From: JAQBQB01 sp963846925
Lineage (GTDB): Bacteria; Gemmatimonadota; Gemmatimonadetes; Gemmatimonadales; Gemmatimonadaceae
Reading direction: 5' to 3'
NCBI GenBank assembly: GCA_963846925.1
Contig: CAWJXW010000005.1
Location: 1-64,000 of the forward strand
DNA length: 64,000 bases
Shown: positions 38,526 through 47,983 of the stretch, piece after piece
Layout of the letters: every line of letters starts with the position of its first letter
Numbering within the stretch: position 1 is the first letter of the stretch
Translations under genes and position numbers: made by a program
Notes under the pieces: model-generated
Database searches by the model: none
Told to the model about the DNA's origin: nothing
What the model saw: only the letters and a program-made list of their open reading frames with translations

Positions 38526-38678
38526 CTCCGCATCCCCCCGTCCGCGCATCGCGAACATGTTCGGTTTGAGGGGCGCAGGATAGACCCGGAGCGTCGCTCG
38601 CGCGTCGGGCGAACGATGTAGCCGTCGAGGGGAGCGGCGTGGGTATTTCTATGTAGAGCGGGGATCGGTCGGCTCGTG

Positions 38679-40349
38679 CTATATGAGCCCTTTGCGATGC
38701 GCGTACGCCGTCGCCGCGGCGCGCGTCGACACGCCGAGCTTGCCGAAGATGTTGGCGACGTGGCGCGCCACGGTCTTTACGCTGATCCCGAGAGCGTCGG
38801 CCACGGCGCGATTCGTTCGCCCAGTGGCGACGAGGCCGAGCACCTCGACCTCGCGATCGGTGAGCGAGTTTGGCGAGGATTGATCGTCGCCCGCCAATTC
38901 GTCGAGCATCGCGTCGGCTCTGGCGGCGTCGGGGCGCGCGCCGACGTCGTCGAACACCTGTCGCGCGGCGGTGAGCTCGAGGCGGGCGGTGTCGCTGTCG
39001 CCGAGCATGCGATGGGCGCGGGCGCCCAACGCTCGGGAGCGCGCGACCTCGTAGGGTGCGTCGAGCTGTCGCCAGATTTGCGCCGCGTCGCTGAGCGAAG
39101 AGAGGGCGTCGCGCGCCTGGCCGTCGGCCAGTTGAACGGCCCCGCGTGCGTATGCCGCCGCCGCGCGCAGCAACGAAGCGCCGATCTTGTCAGCGAACGT
39201 GGCGAACTCGTCCGCCGCCGCGCGACCGCGCGCGACGTCGCCGACGGCGAGAGAGATCTCCACGCAGGCGCGGAGCGCGTTTGCTCGACGGGCGGGGGTC
39301 CTGGCGTCATCGAGCGCTCGGCGAATCGCTCCCACCGCCGCCCCGTGTTGGCCCTGTGCAATCCGGAGGAGGGCCAGACCCGGCTGTGGCTCGCGGCCAT
39401 GACGAGTGGCGTTCGCGAACGCCGTTTCCGCGTCGTTGAGCTCGCCGCGCAGGCGATGCAATTCGGCGAGGTGGTAGAACGCGGTGCCGGCGGCTGGCGT
39501 GGTCCGCTCGCCCGCGAGGACGTCGCAGGCTCGCGCGACTTCGGTCATCGCGTCGTCCCACTCGCCGCGCAGCTGCTTGATCTCGGCGTGTCGCACGAGA
39601 CAGTCGCCGCGATTCGGGACGATTTCCGGCTCGGAGTCGCACCAGCGGCCGAACGCCTCGGTCCACTCGCGCGCCCGCGCGACGTCGAACGTCTCGTCGC
39701 ACGCGTCGAGTGCGACGCAGTAGATGATTCCCACGTTCTCGGGGGACAGGTCGTCGCCGGTGACGGCGACCATCACTTCGTCGAGAAGCCTGGTGCCCGC
39801 GGCGATTTCGCCGCGATGAATGAAGGCGCGTCCCTCGCCGAGTCGGGCGAGCAGGATGAGGTCGCCGGACGCGAAGCGGCGCCCGACCGCCATGGCGTTG
39901 GCGAAGTCGACGTGCGCCTGATCGAGGTTTCCTTCCATGGCATGACGGATTCCCGCGAAGAGCATCAGGTACCCGTGCACCGCGCATTCGTCGCAGCCCG
40001 CGTCCTCGAGCGTTCGCGCGGCGCGACCGAGCCACCCGTTGGCGTGCGCCGGCTCGCGCCACATCAGCCGGAATCCGAGATGGCAAGCGGCACGCGCCGC
40101 GCCCTCGAAGTCGCCGACGCTTGCGTGCGTCTTGTGGGCGCGACTGAGCGCGGATTCCCCGACTTGGTCGCGCCCGATCAGAAACGCCGCGCTGGCGAGC
40201 AGCTCGAGCTCGGGCCCGTCGAGCTCTCCGGACTCGTCGGCCGCCGAGAGCACGGCGAATGCCTCACGCCAGGCGTGGCTGGCGAACAAATCCCTCGCCG
40301 CGGAGCGCTGCGACGTCGGAGGGGGAGCGGACTGGGTCGACAAGGGCAT
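38679..40349 (-). CDS. TPR-LuxR family transcriptional regulator
   Basis: This 556-residue regulator consists mainly of TPR-like helical repeats (SALSRAHKTHASVGDFEGAA, RTLEDAGCDECAVHGYLML, AIRRALDDARTPARRANALR). A C-terminal LuxR-type helix-turn-helix follows: LTDREVEVLGLVATGRTNRA and GISVKTVARHVANIFGKLGV. It resembles MalT-type regulators but has no Walker motifs. It lies directly upstream of the flavin monooxygenase on the same strand (gap of about 150 bp) and may control it. Intact frame. Confidence 0.88.
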   Translation of the reverse strand: MPLSTQSAPPPTSQRSAARDLFASHAWREAFAVLSAADESGELDGPELELLASAAFLIGRDQVGESALSRAHKTHASVGDFEGAARAACHLGFRLMWREPAHANGWLGRAARTLEDAGCDECAVHGYLMLFAGIRHAMEGNLDQAHVDFANAMAVGRRFASGDLILLARLGEGRAFIHRGEIAAGTRLLDEVMVAVTGDDLSPENVGIIYCVALDACDETFDVARAREWTEAFGRWCDSEPEIVPNRGDCLVRHAEIKQLRGEWDDAMTEVARACDVLAGERTTPAAGTAFYHLAELHRLRGELNDAETAFANATRHGREPQPGLALLRIAQGQHGAAVGAIRRALDDARTPARRANALRACVEISLAVGDVARGRAAADEFATFADKIGASLLRAAAAYARGAVQLADGQARDALSSLSDAAQIWRQLDAPYEVARSRALGARAHRMLGDSDTARLELTAARQVFDDVGARPDAARADAMLDELAGDDQSSPNSLTDREVEVLGLVATGRTNRAVADALGISVKTVARHVANIFGKLGVSTRAAATAYAHRKGLI

Positions 40350-40479
40350 TCGATCGGTTGCCTACACTCGAAGTGTAACCGCCCCCGCCCAGGAGGCAGA
40401 GTCGCGCGCGCGGCGGGCGCGCTCTAGAATCCTCTGCTCGCGTTCGTGAGCGGCCGCGCAACCGGGGGCAGTGAAGTAG

Positions 40480-41043
40480 ATGACAGCGGGCAGCGACAGT
40501 TTTCGAGGCACCCTCGTCGCCGTGAGTCGGAGCGAGACGCATTCGTTCGAGAAGGCGAACCGTGACGCGATACGCCTCATCGAGGGCTTCGGCGTGGAAG
40601 GCGATGCGCACGGCGGGGCGACGGTCAAGCATCGCTCCCGCGTGGCACGCGACGCGACGCGCCCCAACTTGCGACAGGTGCACCTCATTCACGCCGAGCT
40701 GCTGGAGGAGCTGGCGGAGTCCGGGTTCGACGTCGCTCCCGGAGCGCTCGGCGAGAATCTTACGACGCGCGGGATTCCGCTCCTCGAGCTGCCCATGGGC
40801 GCTCGATTGCGAATCGGGGACGATGCCGTCATCGAGCTCACCGGTCTGCGGACGCCGTGCGTGCAGATCGACCGATTCAAATCGGGGCTGCTCGCGAAGG
40901 TCGTCGGGCGAAGCGACACCGGCGAGATCGTGCGACGCGCCGGCGTGATGAGCGTCGTCGTCGCGGGCGGACTCGTTCGCGCGGGCGACGCGATCGTCGT
41001 CGAGCTTCCGGCCGAACCGCACGCGGTGCTGGAGCCGGTATGA
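40480..41043 (+). CDS. MOSC-domain protein
   Basis: This 187-residue single-domain MOSC (molybdenum cofactor sulfurase C-terminal) protein shows FEKANRDAIRLIEGFGVEGD, RQVHLIHAELLEEL, GALGENLTTRGIPLLELP, LTGLRTPCVQIDRFKSGLL with the conserved Cys, and AGVMSVVVAGGLVRAGDAI. The MOSC fold binds molybdenum cofactor or related sulfur ligands and is found in YiiM-type detoxifying enzymes. The following Ogt gene overlaps it by four bases (ATGA), so the two are co-translated. Confidence 0.88.
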   Translation: MTAGSDSFRGTLVAVSRSETHSFEKANRDAIRLIEGFGVEGDAHGGATVKHRSRVARDATRPNLRQVHLIHAELLEELAESGFDVAPGALGENLTTRGIPLLELPMGARLRIGDDAVIELTGLRTPCVQIDRFKSGLLAKVVGRSDTGEIVRRAGVMSVVVAGGLVRAGDAIVVELPAEPHAVLEPV

Positions 41044-41594
41044 GTGCCGGCAGGGTAGCAGCGACCCAAGTCGCCTGGCTCGCCGACGTGGAGACTCCCA
41101 TCGGCGAGATGATCGGCGGCGCGACGGACACCCACCTCGTGCTCCTCGAATTTGCGCGCCGTCGCACGCTCGACGCGCAGTTGGCGCGCCTCACGCGGAT
41201 GACCGGATTCACGCTCGAGCGCGGCGAGTCACCGATCGTGCGCGAGCTGCGCCGCGAGCTGGACGAGTATTTCCGCGGCGAGCGCAAGGAGTTCACGATT
41301 CCGATCGACGCGCGGGGGACGCCGTTTCAGATGCGCGTCTGGGCGGCGCTCCGCCGGATCCCGACCGGAACGACAACGAGCTACGCGCGGCTGGCGATGT
41401 CGGTCGGGCAGGCGTCGGCCGTCCGCGCCGTGGCTCGGGCGAACGGCGACAATCCGATCGCGATCCTGATCCCGTGCCACCGGGTGATCGGCTCGGATGG
41501 ATCGCTGACCGGGTACGGCGGCGGGCTGTGGCGAAAAAAGAAGCTGCTCGACCTGGAAGCGCGGACGGAAGCGCTTCGCTTGCCAGGTCTCTGA
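41040..41594 (+). CDS. ogt: methylated-DNA--[protein]-cysteine S-methyltransferase
   Basis: This 184-residue enzyme is a suicide DNA-repair protein that removes methyl groups from O6-methylguanine. The active-site block is NPIAILIPCHRVIGSDGS with the acceptor Cys. Upstream lie the helix-turn-helix FQMRVWAALRRIPTGTTTSY and AVRAVARANGDNP, and downstream TGYGGGLWRKKKLLDLE. The start ATG overlaps the MOSC stop. Length and motif order are as in Ogt. A 14-bp-stem hairpin follows at 41627. Confidence 0.95.
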   Translation: MSAGRVAATQVAWLADVETPIGEMIGGATDTHLVLLEFARRRTLDAQLARLTRMTGFTLERGESPIVRELRRELDEYFRGERKEFTIPIDARGTPFQMRVWAALRRIPTGTTTSYARLAMSVGQASAVRAVARANGDNPIAILIPCHRVIGSDGSLTGYGGGLWRKKKLLDLEARTEALRLPGL

Positions 41595-41626
41595 GCGGCC
41601 GAGGCTCGAGACCCCGTGCAATAAGA

Positions 41627-41659
41627 ACGGCCCGCCGCGATCGGTTCGCGGCGGGCCGT
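41627..41659. terminator. hairpin terminator between convergent ogt and the PEP-CTERM genes
   Basis: A 14-bp perfect stem (41627-41640 with 41646-41659) with a five-base loop lies between the stops of two convergent units. Read on the minus strand it is followed by ttcttatt, so it best serves the PEP-CTERM mini-genes. On the plus strand only a weak T-tract (cgttcgt) follows. Confidence 0.7.
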
Positions 41660-41681
41660 CGTTCGTCGGCAATGCGCGGCG

Positions 41682-41846
41682 TTACTTCTTGCGGCGGCGG
41701 ATCCATGCCGCCACGCCGACTACAGCCGCTCCAGTCGCGACCAGCGTGATCGTGGCCGGTTCCGGTGTCGTCACCGCGGCGCCGCCGGCGTATGCCGGTG
41801 CGGCCGTGACGACGAGCAGCGCCAGCGCCCGTGCGATGTTCTTCAT
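41682..41846 (-). CDS. PEP-CTERM mini-protein, copy 1
   Basis: This 54-residue protein is almost only sorting signals. An N-terminal signal peptide (MKNIARALALLVVTAAPAYA) is followed by about seven residues and the PEP-CTERM signal: TPEPATI, a hydrophobic helix (TLVATGAAVVGVAAWI) and the basic end RRRKK. PEP-CTERM proteins are processed by exosortase at the cell surface, so the mature product would be an extremely short peptide. The start has a clear ribosome site (ggagg ending seven bases before ATG). It is a tandem duplicate of the gene at 41877. Confidence 0.85.
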   Translation of the reverse strand: MKNIARALALLVVTAAPAYAGGAAVTTPEPATITLVATGAAVVGVAAWIRRRKK

Positions 41847-42068
41847 GCCGTCCTCCAATGAGAAAACGCTAACGCCCTACTTCTTGCGGCGGCGGATCCA
41901 CGCCGCCACGCCGACTACGGCGGCTCCAGTGGCGACCAGCGTGATCGTGGCCGGTTCCGGTGTCGCGGTCACGACACCGGCGTACGCCGGTACTGCCGCG
42001 ACGACGAGCAGCGCCAGCGCCCGTGCGATGTTCTTCATGCCGTCCTCCAATGAGAAAACGCTAACGCC
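41685..42068. repeat. tandem duplication of about 190 bp carrying the PEP-CTERM mini-genes
   Basis: Unit 1 (41685-41876, 192 bp) and unit 2 (41880-42068, 189 bp) are nearly identical. They differ mainly in the codons of the short spacer, including one codon indel. They include the same 30-base leader with the ribosome site. Confidence 0.85.
41877..42038 (-). CDS. PEP-CTERM mini-protein, copy 2
   Basis: This 53-residue paralogue of the gene at 41682 has the signal peptide MKNIARALALLVVAAVPAYA, six residues (GVVTAT), then PEPATI, the same hydrophobic helix, and RRRKK. The C-terminal signal is identical in protein to copy 1, while the short mature spacer differs (GVVTAT against GGAAVTT), so the spacer changes faster than the signals. 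The same ggagg ribosome site and leader precede it. It is upstream of copy 1 in transcription, and a terminator lies beyond copy 1, so both are likely on one mRNA. Confidence 0.85.
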   Translation of the reverse strand: MKNIARALALLVVAAVPAYAGVVTATPEPATITLVATGAAVVGVAAWIRRRKK

Positions 42069-42179
42069 AGAAATCTTTCAGCGAGCCCCGCCGTCGGAGG
42101 CCCGCGCAGCCGCCTGTACGCTGAGAATGGGCCGGTCCGGATCGAGCGTCAAGGCGCGTCCGCCGCTGTAACGAAATCG

Positions 42180-44126
42180 TTACTGGGGCGGACCCAGCGC
42201 CGGATTTCTATTGAAGAAGCCGACGGGCACCAAGCTGAACCCGGCGCTCTGCACCGGCATCACCGGCCAGTCTTCCGGCCGCGGCATGTGGGTCACGCCG
42301 ACGGTGTACCAGAGCACGACGTCGGTATCCAGCACGGATCGTCCGGCCCGCGTCCACCGGGTGAGCCCGTCGCCCCCTCGCGATTGATTCGGGTAGTCGC
42401 CGGCCGACCAGCGCTCCGAGTCCACCTGCGGCGTAACCCACAGCGGCGCATCGAGAAAGCCCGCGCGATGGCGGAGCGAGCTGGATGAGTCGGCCAACGA
42501 GCCGACGATCTGGCCGGGAACCAGCTCGTAACCGGTTGCCTGCCCGAGGGCGTTGCGCCGCCTGGCGTTGACGACGCGCCAACCCGCCGGCGAGCGGTAC
42601 GGCGCTCTCGCCGAGCGCGTCGCGCTCGGTCGACCACGTCCGTTCGTGCGACGCGAATCCACCCGCGTGGCCGTTGACCATCGCGCCGAGCGGGCGGGCC
42701 TCCACGTCCTCGACGCGATTGGGCGACGCGCCGTCCACGTCCAGGTCGAGCCGGTAGTTGAAGAAGTGCTGATGGTTCACCGCGGCCGACGCCATGCGCC
42801 ACTTGCTCGGCCACCGAATCACGGCGAGGCGGCCGCCTTCGACGCCATGACGCCGGTGAGCAGCACGCGATGCGTGATCGTGCCGTCTTCTCGAAAAGCC
42901 CATTCGAATCCGTAGTCGTAGTTGCCGAGCCGACTCTCCGAGAACACCACGAGCTCGCGCGCGCGCGCGCCCGCACCGGCGTGCTTCCACGCGAGCCCGC
43001 CGTCGCGCTCGTACACGGCGATGGCGCGGGGCACGTGCCGCGATGAACCGGATGGCTCGGCGAAGGCCGCGTCGATGAAGTTGCTGCCCGCGGGACAGTC
43101 GACGCCCGGCGCGAGCATCGACACCGCGGCGCCGACGCCGAGCTCCCCGACGTCGAACGTGTTTCGGAAATACCATGCGGCCGAGGGATCGCCGTAAGGC
43201 ACGACCATCTCTGACAGCGAGGCGCGGTACAAGATGCCGCGCACCGCGGTGCCGTCGTCGAACCCCACGCCGTACAGCACCAGCCCCTCGCGCGGACGCA
43301 CCGCGACGTGGAGGCGCCAGCGTCCCCAGGTCACCGCGTGGCCGCTCACGTCGATGCCCGCCGAGCGTACCGCGGGCTCGTCGCGCGTCGACGCGCGCGG
43401 GCTGGGCGTCGTCGGCCGAGCGAGCGGCTGCCATGCGTCGCGTTCGCTGGCCGCGCTTGGCGGAGGGACCTCGCCCGTATCCTGCACGTCGAGCACGCGC
43501 CGCCCCGCCACGTCGACAAGCACGACGAGGCCCTCGACCGGCCGCGAGAACTCGTTCGCCGACGCGGCGCGCACGACCGTCAGCGCGCGCACGAGACGAC
43601 CGCGCGACGGGTCTTCGTCGCCCCGCCCGAAGTTGCCCGCGGTCCACGCCATGACGACGACGTCGTTCGGCGACAGACCTCGGCGGGCGAGCGCGCGCCG
43701 CCACGCGTCGTTCGCGCGCGTGATCGCCTCGGCCGCGTCGGCATCGACTCCGTCGAGGCGCGGTTCGACGCCCGGGACGTCGCGCGTGCTTTCAAGCGTT
43801 CGCTCGTCGACGTTGACGATGGCCTCGCTCGTCGCGTTCCGCGCCGCGTCGTAGAGCACGACGAACGCTTTCCGCGGCCCGACCGTGCCGCGCAAAACGT
43901 CCGCTTTGGGCGGCTCGAGCAGATCGACGGTGCTGACGCGCCGCGAGCCTCCGATCAGCGCGTGCGCGCCGAGTACGTCGCGCACGCGGTCGATCTCGCC
44001 GGCCGTGAGCGGATCGAGCGCGTGTCGCGCCGCCGTGCCATCGCGGCGACACGCGACGAACGTCGCGCCTATGAGAAGGCTGAACGGGATGGCGGCGGCG
44101 ACTGAGCGGAATTGCATCGAGGGCAT
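42180..44126 (-). CDS. copper-containing primary amine oxidase, lipoprotein form, two frameshifts
   Basis: This is a quinoprotein that oxidises primary amines to aldehydes with release of H2O2. The N-terminus (AAIPFSLLIGATFVAC, lipobox FVAC) suggests a membrane-anchored extracytoplasmic enzyme. The topaquinone precursor Tyr is in SRLGNYDYGFEW. The copper ligands are the HQH of NHQHFFNYRLDLDVDG, in the second frame, and the His of VGVTHMPRPEDWPVMP, in the third. Frame changes fall near 42,838 (a G missing from a run) and near 42,600. Joined it is about 645 residues, as in the family. It lies between the PEP-CTERM mini-genes and a divergent CPBP protease gene. Confidence 0.85.
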
Positions 44127-44168
44127 GATAGTGCAGCGGCGCGGCGAGCGGTGCTATACTCCGCCGCG

Positions 44169-44882
44169 ATGACGGACACGGATGCCGGCGCGGCCGCTGT
44201 TTCGCATCCATCGACGACGGATCGGGCGGAGGGAACGATCGCGTGGATCGGCCCCTTCGTCGTCTTCGCCGTGTGGCTGCTCCTCGACAAGCACGTTCCG
44301 CTCGCGAATCCGTGGAAGGAGATCGTCCGCGACGCGGTGATACTCGCGTCGATCCTGATCTTCTCGCGAAGGGTCCTTCCGACGACGGCGCGGCACTGGA
44401 AGGCGAGCGTCGCCATCGGTGTCGGCGTCTGCGCGCTCTGGGTTGCGCCCGATATTCTGATTCCCGGATGGCGGTCGAGCGTCGTCTTTCAGAACGGGGT
44501 CCTTGGCCGAGTCACCGTCTCGATCGACCCCCGCGAATTGACGCCGTTGATGCTCGTTCTGCGGACCGCGCGCGCCGCGTTGCTCGTTCCGGTGCTCGAA
44601 GAATTGTTCTGGCGCGGGTGGCTCCCGCGGTGGCTACAGGACCCGCAATTCAATCGAATTCCGCTGGGTCAGTACTCGCCGCTCGCGTTCTGGGCGACCG
44701 CCGCGCTCTTTGCAGCCGAACATGGACCGTTCTGGGAAGTCGGGCTACTGACGGGCGTGATCTACAACTGGTGGATGCGCCGCACCCGATCGCTCGGCGA
44801 CTTGATGGTCTGCCATGCGACGACCAACCTCGCGCTTTCCGTGTTCGTGATCGTCACACAGCGGTGGGGGTTCTGGATGTAG
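44169..44882 (+). CDS. CPBP/CAAX protease-related membrane protein of exosortase type
   Basis: This 237-residue membrane protein contains the CPBP glutamic-protease motifs: VPVLEELFWRGWLPRWL (EE and R), ATAALFAAEHGPFWEVG (His) and MVCHATTNLALSVFVIV (His/Asn). The end TQRWGFWM and RWLQDPQFNRIPLGQY resemble the CAAX prenyl protease-related proteins that accompany PEP-CTERM/exosortase systems (TIGR03008, from memory). It starts divergently from the amine oxidase gene. ATG 44169 was chosen; upstream codons lack similarity. Proposed role: processing or modification linked to surface sorting, unproven. Confidence 0.8.
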   Translation: MTDTDAGAAAVSHPSTTDRAEGTIAWIGPFVVFAVWLLLDKHVPLANPWKEIVRDAVILASILIFSRRVLPTTARHWKASVAIGVGVCALWVAPDILIPGWRSSVVFQNGVLGRVTVSIDPRELTPLMLVLRTARAALLVPVLEELFWRGWLPRWLQDPQFNRIPLGQYSPLAFWATAALFAAEHGPFWEVGLLTGVIYNWWMRRTRSLGDLMVCHATTNLALSVFVIVTQRWGFWM

Positions 44883-44953
44883 GGTGGGGGCGCGACGTAG
44901 TTTGGACCCGCGAACGACGCCAGCGACCCTCTCTCCTCCCACCGGAGCCGCGT

Positions 44954-45319
44954 ATGACGACGCACATCAAGATCCTTGCTTGGCTGCACATCGTGTTCGG
45001 ACTCTTCGGCGCGCTGGCGGCGGTGGCCGTACTTGGTGGGACGATGTTCGGCGCGGCTTTCGCCGGGAGTTTCACGAATTCCGCGATCGTCGGTCTGGCC
45101 GGCGGAGTCCTTGGGATCTTCCTCGGCGCGATGGCGGCGTTGCAGCTGGTCGCCGGATGGGGACTGCTCCAGCGAAAGCCATGGGCGAGGATCCTGACCA
45201 TCGTGCTCGGCGTGATCTCGCTGATCCGATTCCCGCTCGGGACGCTGCTCGGCGTCTACACGCTCTGGGTGCTGCTCAGCAAGGAAGGAGCCGCACAATT
45301 CGGCGTGACGTCGGCGTAA
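44954..45319 (+). CDS. small integral membrane protein
   Basis: This 121-residue protein has four hydrophobic segments: ILAWLHIVFGLFGALAAVAV, VGLAGGVLGIFLGAMAALQL, ILTIVLGVISLIRFPLG and LLGVYTLWVLLSKEGA, the last with a short tail. This pattern is common in small DoxX-like or DUF4064-type proteins, but I cannot name a family. It starts 72 bp after the CPBP gene on the same strand, so co-transcription is possible. The 8-bp minisatellite follows three bases after its stop. Confidence 0.7.
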   Translation: MTTHIKILAWLHIVFGLFGALAAVAVLGGTMFGAAFAGSFTNSAIVGLAGGVLGIFLGAMAALQLVAGWGLLQRKPWARILTIVLGVISLIRFPLGTLLGVYTLWVLLSKEGAAQFGVTSA

Positions 45320-45322
45320 GCG

Positions 45323-45364
45323 GGTGGACCGGTGGACCGGTGGACCGGTTGACCGGTTGACCGG
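45323..45364. repeat. 8-bp minisatellite (ccggtgga-like), copy 2
   Basis: Five units of ggtggacc/ggttgacc lie between the convergent stops at 45319 and 45380. The first three units are ggtggacc and the last two ggttgacc, showing partial drift. Confidence 0.88.
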
Positions 45365-45379
45365 AAAACCCTGAGCCAC

Positions 45380-47871
45380 TCATTCCGACCTGAGCGCGAC
45401 GTTCGGGTCGACCTTCGACGCGCGAAGTGCAGGGAGCCAGCTCGCGGCGATCGCGGTCGCGAGCAGAACGAACACGACTCCTCCGAACACGAGCGGATCC
45501 GTCGGCGACACGTCGAACAGCAGCGGCTTCACCCACCGCACCGCGTAGAACGCCGCGGCGGCGCCGATCGCCACGCCGGCGACAGCGAGGCGCAGGCCGT
45601 CGGTGACGACGAGGCGGATGAGGTCCGCCGCCTGCGCTCCGATCGCGACGCGCACGCCGAGCTCGTGGGTCCGTTGCGCGACGTTGTACGCGATGACGCT
45701 GTACAAACCGATGGCCGCGAGGGCGAGCGCCAGCACGCCGAAGGCCGCGAACATCGTCGCGCCGAGGTGCCACGATCGCGTCCTGCTGCCGATGATCTGC
45801 TCCATCGGGGTCGTGGTCACGTATGACGCGCCCGGCATCTCGCGCTGCAGGCGGCGCCGAATCCCATCGGCTGCGTGCTTCGCGTTCCCGTTCACGCGCA
45901 CGAACAGCCCGCCCTGGTTCGGGTTGAACTGCGTCGCCGGCAAATAGTAGTTGTACAATGCCGAGTCGACACCGAGGCTCTGTTGCTTGATGTCTTCGGC
46001 GACGCCTACGACATAGGTGCAAGGCATGGTGTCGGCGTTGACTCGGACGCACTGGCCGATGGGGTCTTTGTCGGGCCAAAGGGTCTTGGCCATTCCGGCG
46101 CTCACCACCATCGCGCGCGGCGCGTGCTCGACGTCCTGCGCCCCGATGCCACGGCCACGGAGGACTCGTGTGCCGAAGGTCGCGAAATAGTCCGGCGAGA
46201 CGGCATTCAGGTTGAACTGTCCAAGACGACCCACTGTGTCGATCCCCTGCACGTAGAGCCCGACGCTCCACGTGCTCCAGAACGGCACGGAGACCTGCGT
46301 GCTCACGTGCGTGACGCCGGGGATCGTCGTCGCGGCGCGGAGCAGACGCTCGCGCAGGCCGACCGCTGCGACGCTGTCCAGCGTTTCGCCGCGCATGTTC
46401 AGATCGACGAGCAACACCGGATCGACGTCGTAGCCCAACTTCACGTCGTTGACGTTCTTGAGGCTGCGCACGAAGAGCCCGGCCCCGACGAGCAGCACGA
46501 CCGACAGCGCTCCCTGGAGCACGAGTAGTGCGACTCTGGCGCGAGATCTATGGAAAGTCCCCTCGCGCGATCCGGATTTGAGGTCCGACGTGAGGTCCGC
46601 GCGGCCGGCCTGGAGAATCGGCGCGAGCCCGGTGAGCAGCCCGACCACGATCGCAACGCCGAGAGCGAAGAGAACGGTGCGTGGATCGCGCAATCCAGCC
46701 GGCGCCTCGCTCTGGTCTAGCACGACGGCGCGCAGCACGGCGCCGCCCCAGTGCGCGACGAACAGTCCCATCACGCCACCGAGAAGCGCGAGCACGAGCG
46801 TCTCCGTCAACAGCTGCGAGAAGAGGCGCGCGCGCCCGACTCCCAGGGCGAGTCGCAACGCGATCTCTCGCCGCCGTCGAAGCGCGCGCGCGAGGAGCAG
46901 GTTCGCCACGTTGGCGCAGGCGATCAGCAGAACGATGAACGACACGCCGCCGACCCACGTCGCGACCTTGGCGACCGGCGACTCGCTGGGCCCGCGCTCG
47001 GCGATGATGGATCCGGCGACGGCGCGGGGCCGCGCCAGCGCGAGCGGCGTCGCGAACGAGGCTGCTGCTCGAGCTGAACCTGGTAGGTCTTGACCAGTGC
47101 CTGCGTGAGGTCCGCGTTCGCCTTCGCGATCGATACGCCGGGCTTGCGCCGGACCATCATCGACATCCAGCCCCAACTGTACGCGTGCCACCAATCGCCT
47201 TTCAGGAAAGGATTGCTCTTGGCCGTGGCCGCGCCGTATGAGGTGAGCGGAATGAAGAACGCCGGGGGCTGATCCGCCCACAGGCCAACGAATCCCGGCG
47301 GCGATACGCCGATGATCGTGTAGACGACGGATGCGATCTGAACCTTGGAGCCGAGGATGTCGCGCCGGCCGCCGTACTGCGACTGCCACATCGCGTCGCT
47401 CACCACGGCGACGGGCGAGCCATCGGGGATCGAGTCCTCGGCGGCCGTGAAGTACCGGCCGAGCGTCGGCGGCGCGTCGAAGAAGCCGAAGAAATTCGCG
47501 CTCACGGTGCCGACGTTCATTTCCCGAGCTGCTTCGCCGACCCCTACGGCCAGGTGGCGCCAGGAATATCCGGCGACGTCGGAGAAGGACGTCGTCCACT
47601 TCTCCATGTCCTTGTATCGAGCGTACTGGCCCCCGAAGCCAACGCTTTCCTTGCCGCGAGATGTCCGGTAGCCGTAGACGCGGTGCGCCGTCGCCGGATC
47701 GCGCATGAGGTTTGGCGGGCGAAAGAGCAGGCGGTCGACGATCCCGAACATCGCCGCGTTCGCGCCGATCCCCAACCCGATCGTGCTGATCACGGCGACG
47801 GCGAAGGCCGGCTTCAGGCGCAGCCCGCGCGCGGCGTACTTGAGGTCCTGAACGAGGCTCTCGAAGGTCAT
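45380..47871 (-). CDS. ADOP-family MacB/FtsX-like permease, one frameshift
   Basis: This is a permease of about 830 residues without a fused ATPase. The first frame (ATG 47871) holds LKYAARGLRLKPAFAVAVIS, IGLGIGANAAMFGIVDRLLF, a periplasmic domain (GRYFTAAEDSIPDGSPVAVV, YTIIGVSPPGFVGLW) and ends near KTYQVQLEQQP. After a frame change at about 47,062 the FtsX core follows: GGVSFIVLLIACANVANLLL, REIALRLALGVGRARLFSQL and, near the end, AQRTHELGVRVAIGAQAADL and PALRASKVDPNVALRSE. Roles in export of peptides or drugs are proposed for the family. No PadR gene adjoins it. Confidence 0.85.
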
Positions 47872-47944
47872 GCCGAATGTGACACCCGGGACTGCCCCAG
47901 CGTTGCGTCACCGGTGTACGCGCCCGTAGGTTGGCCTCGACGAA

Positions 47945-47983
47945 CTGGTCTCAGGTCTCTGGTCTCTGGTCTCAGGTCACTGG
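47945..47983. repeat. 7-bp minisatellite abutting a start codon
   Basis: About five and a half units of ctggtct/caggtct end directly at the ATG (47984) of the dipeptidase gene. They occupy the place where a ribosome-binding site is expected. Confidence 0.8.

Noticed and set aside
38676..40427. About 583-codon plus-strand open frame opposite the LuxR-type regulator
   Set aside because: It is the antisense of an intact regulator with clear HTH, and its composition is typical of shadow frames.
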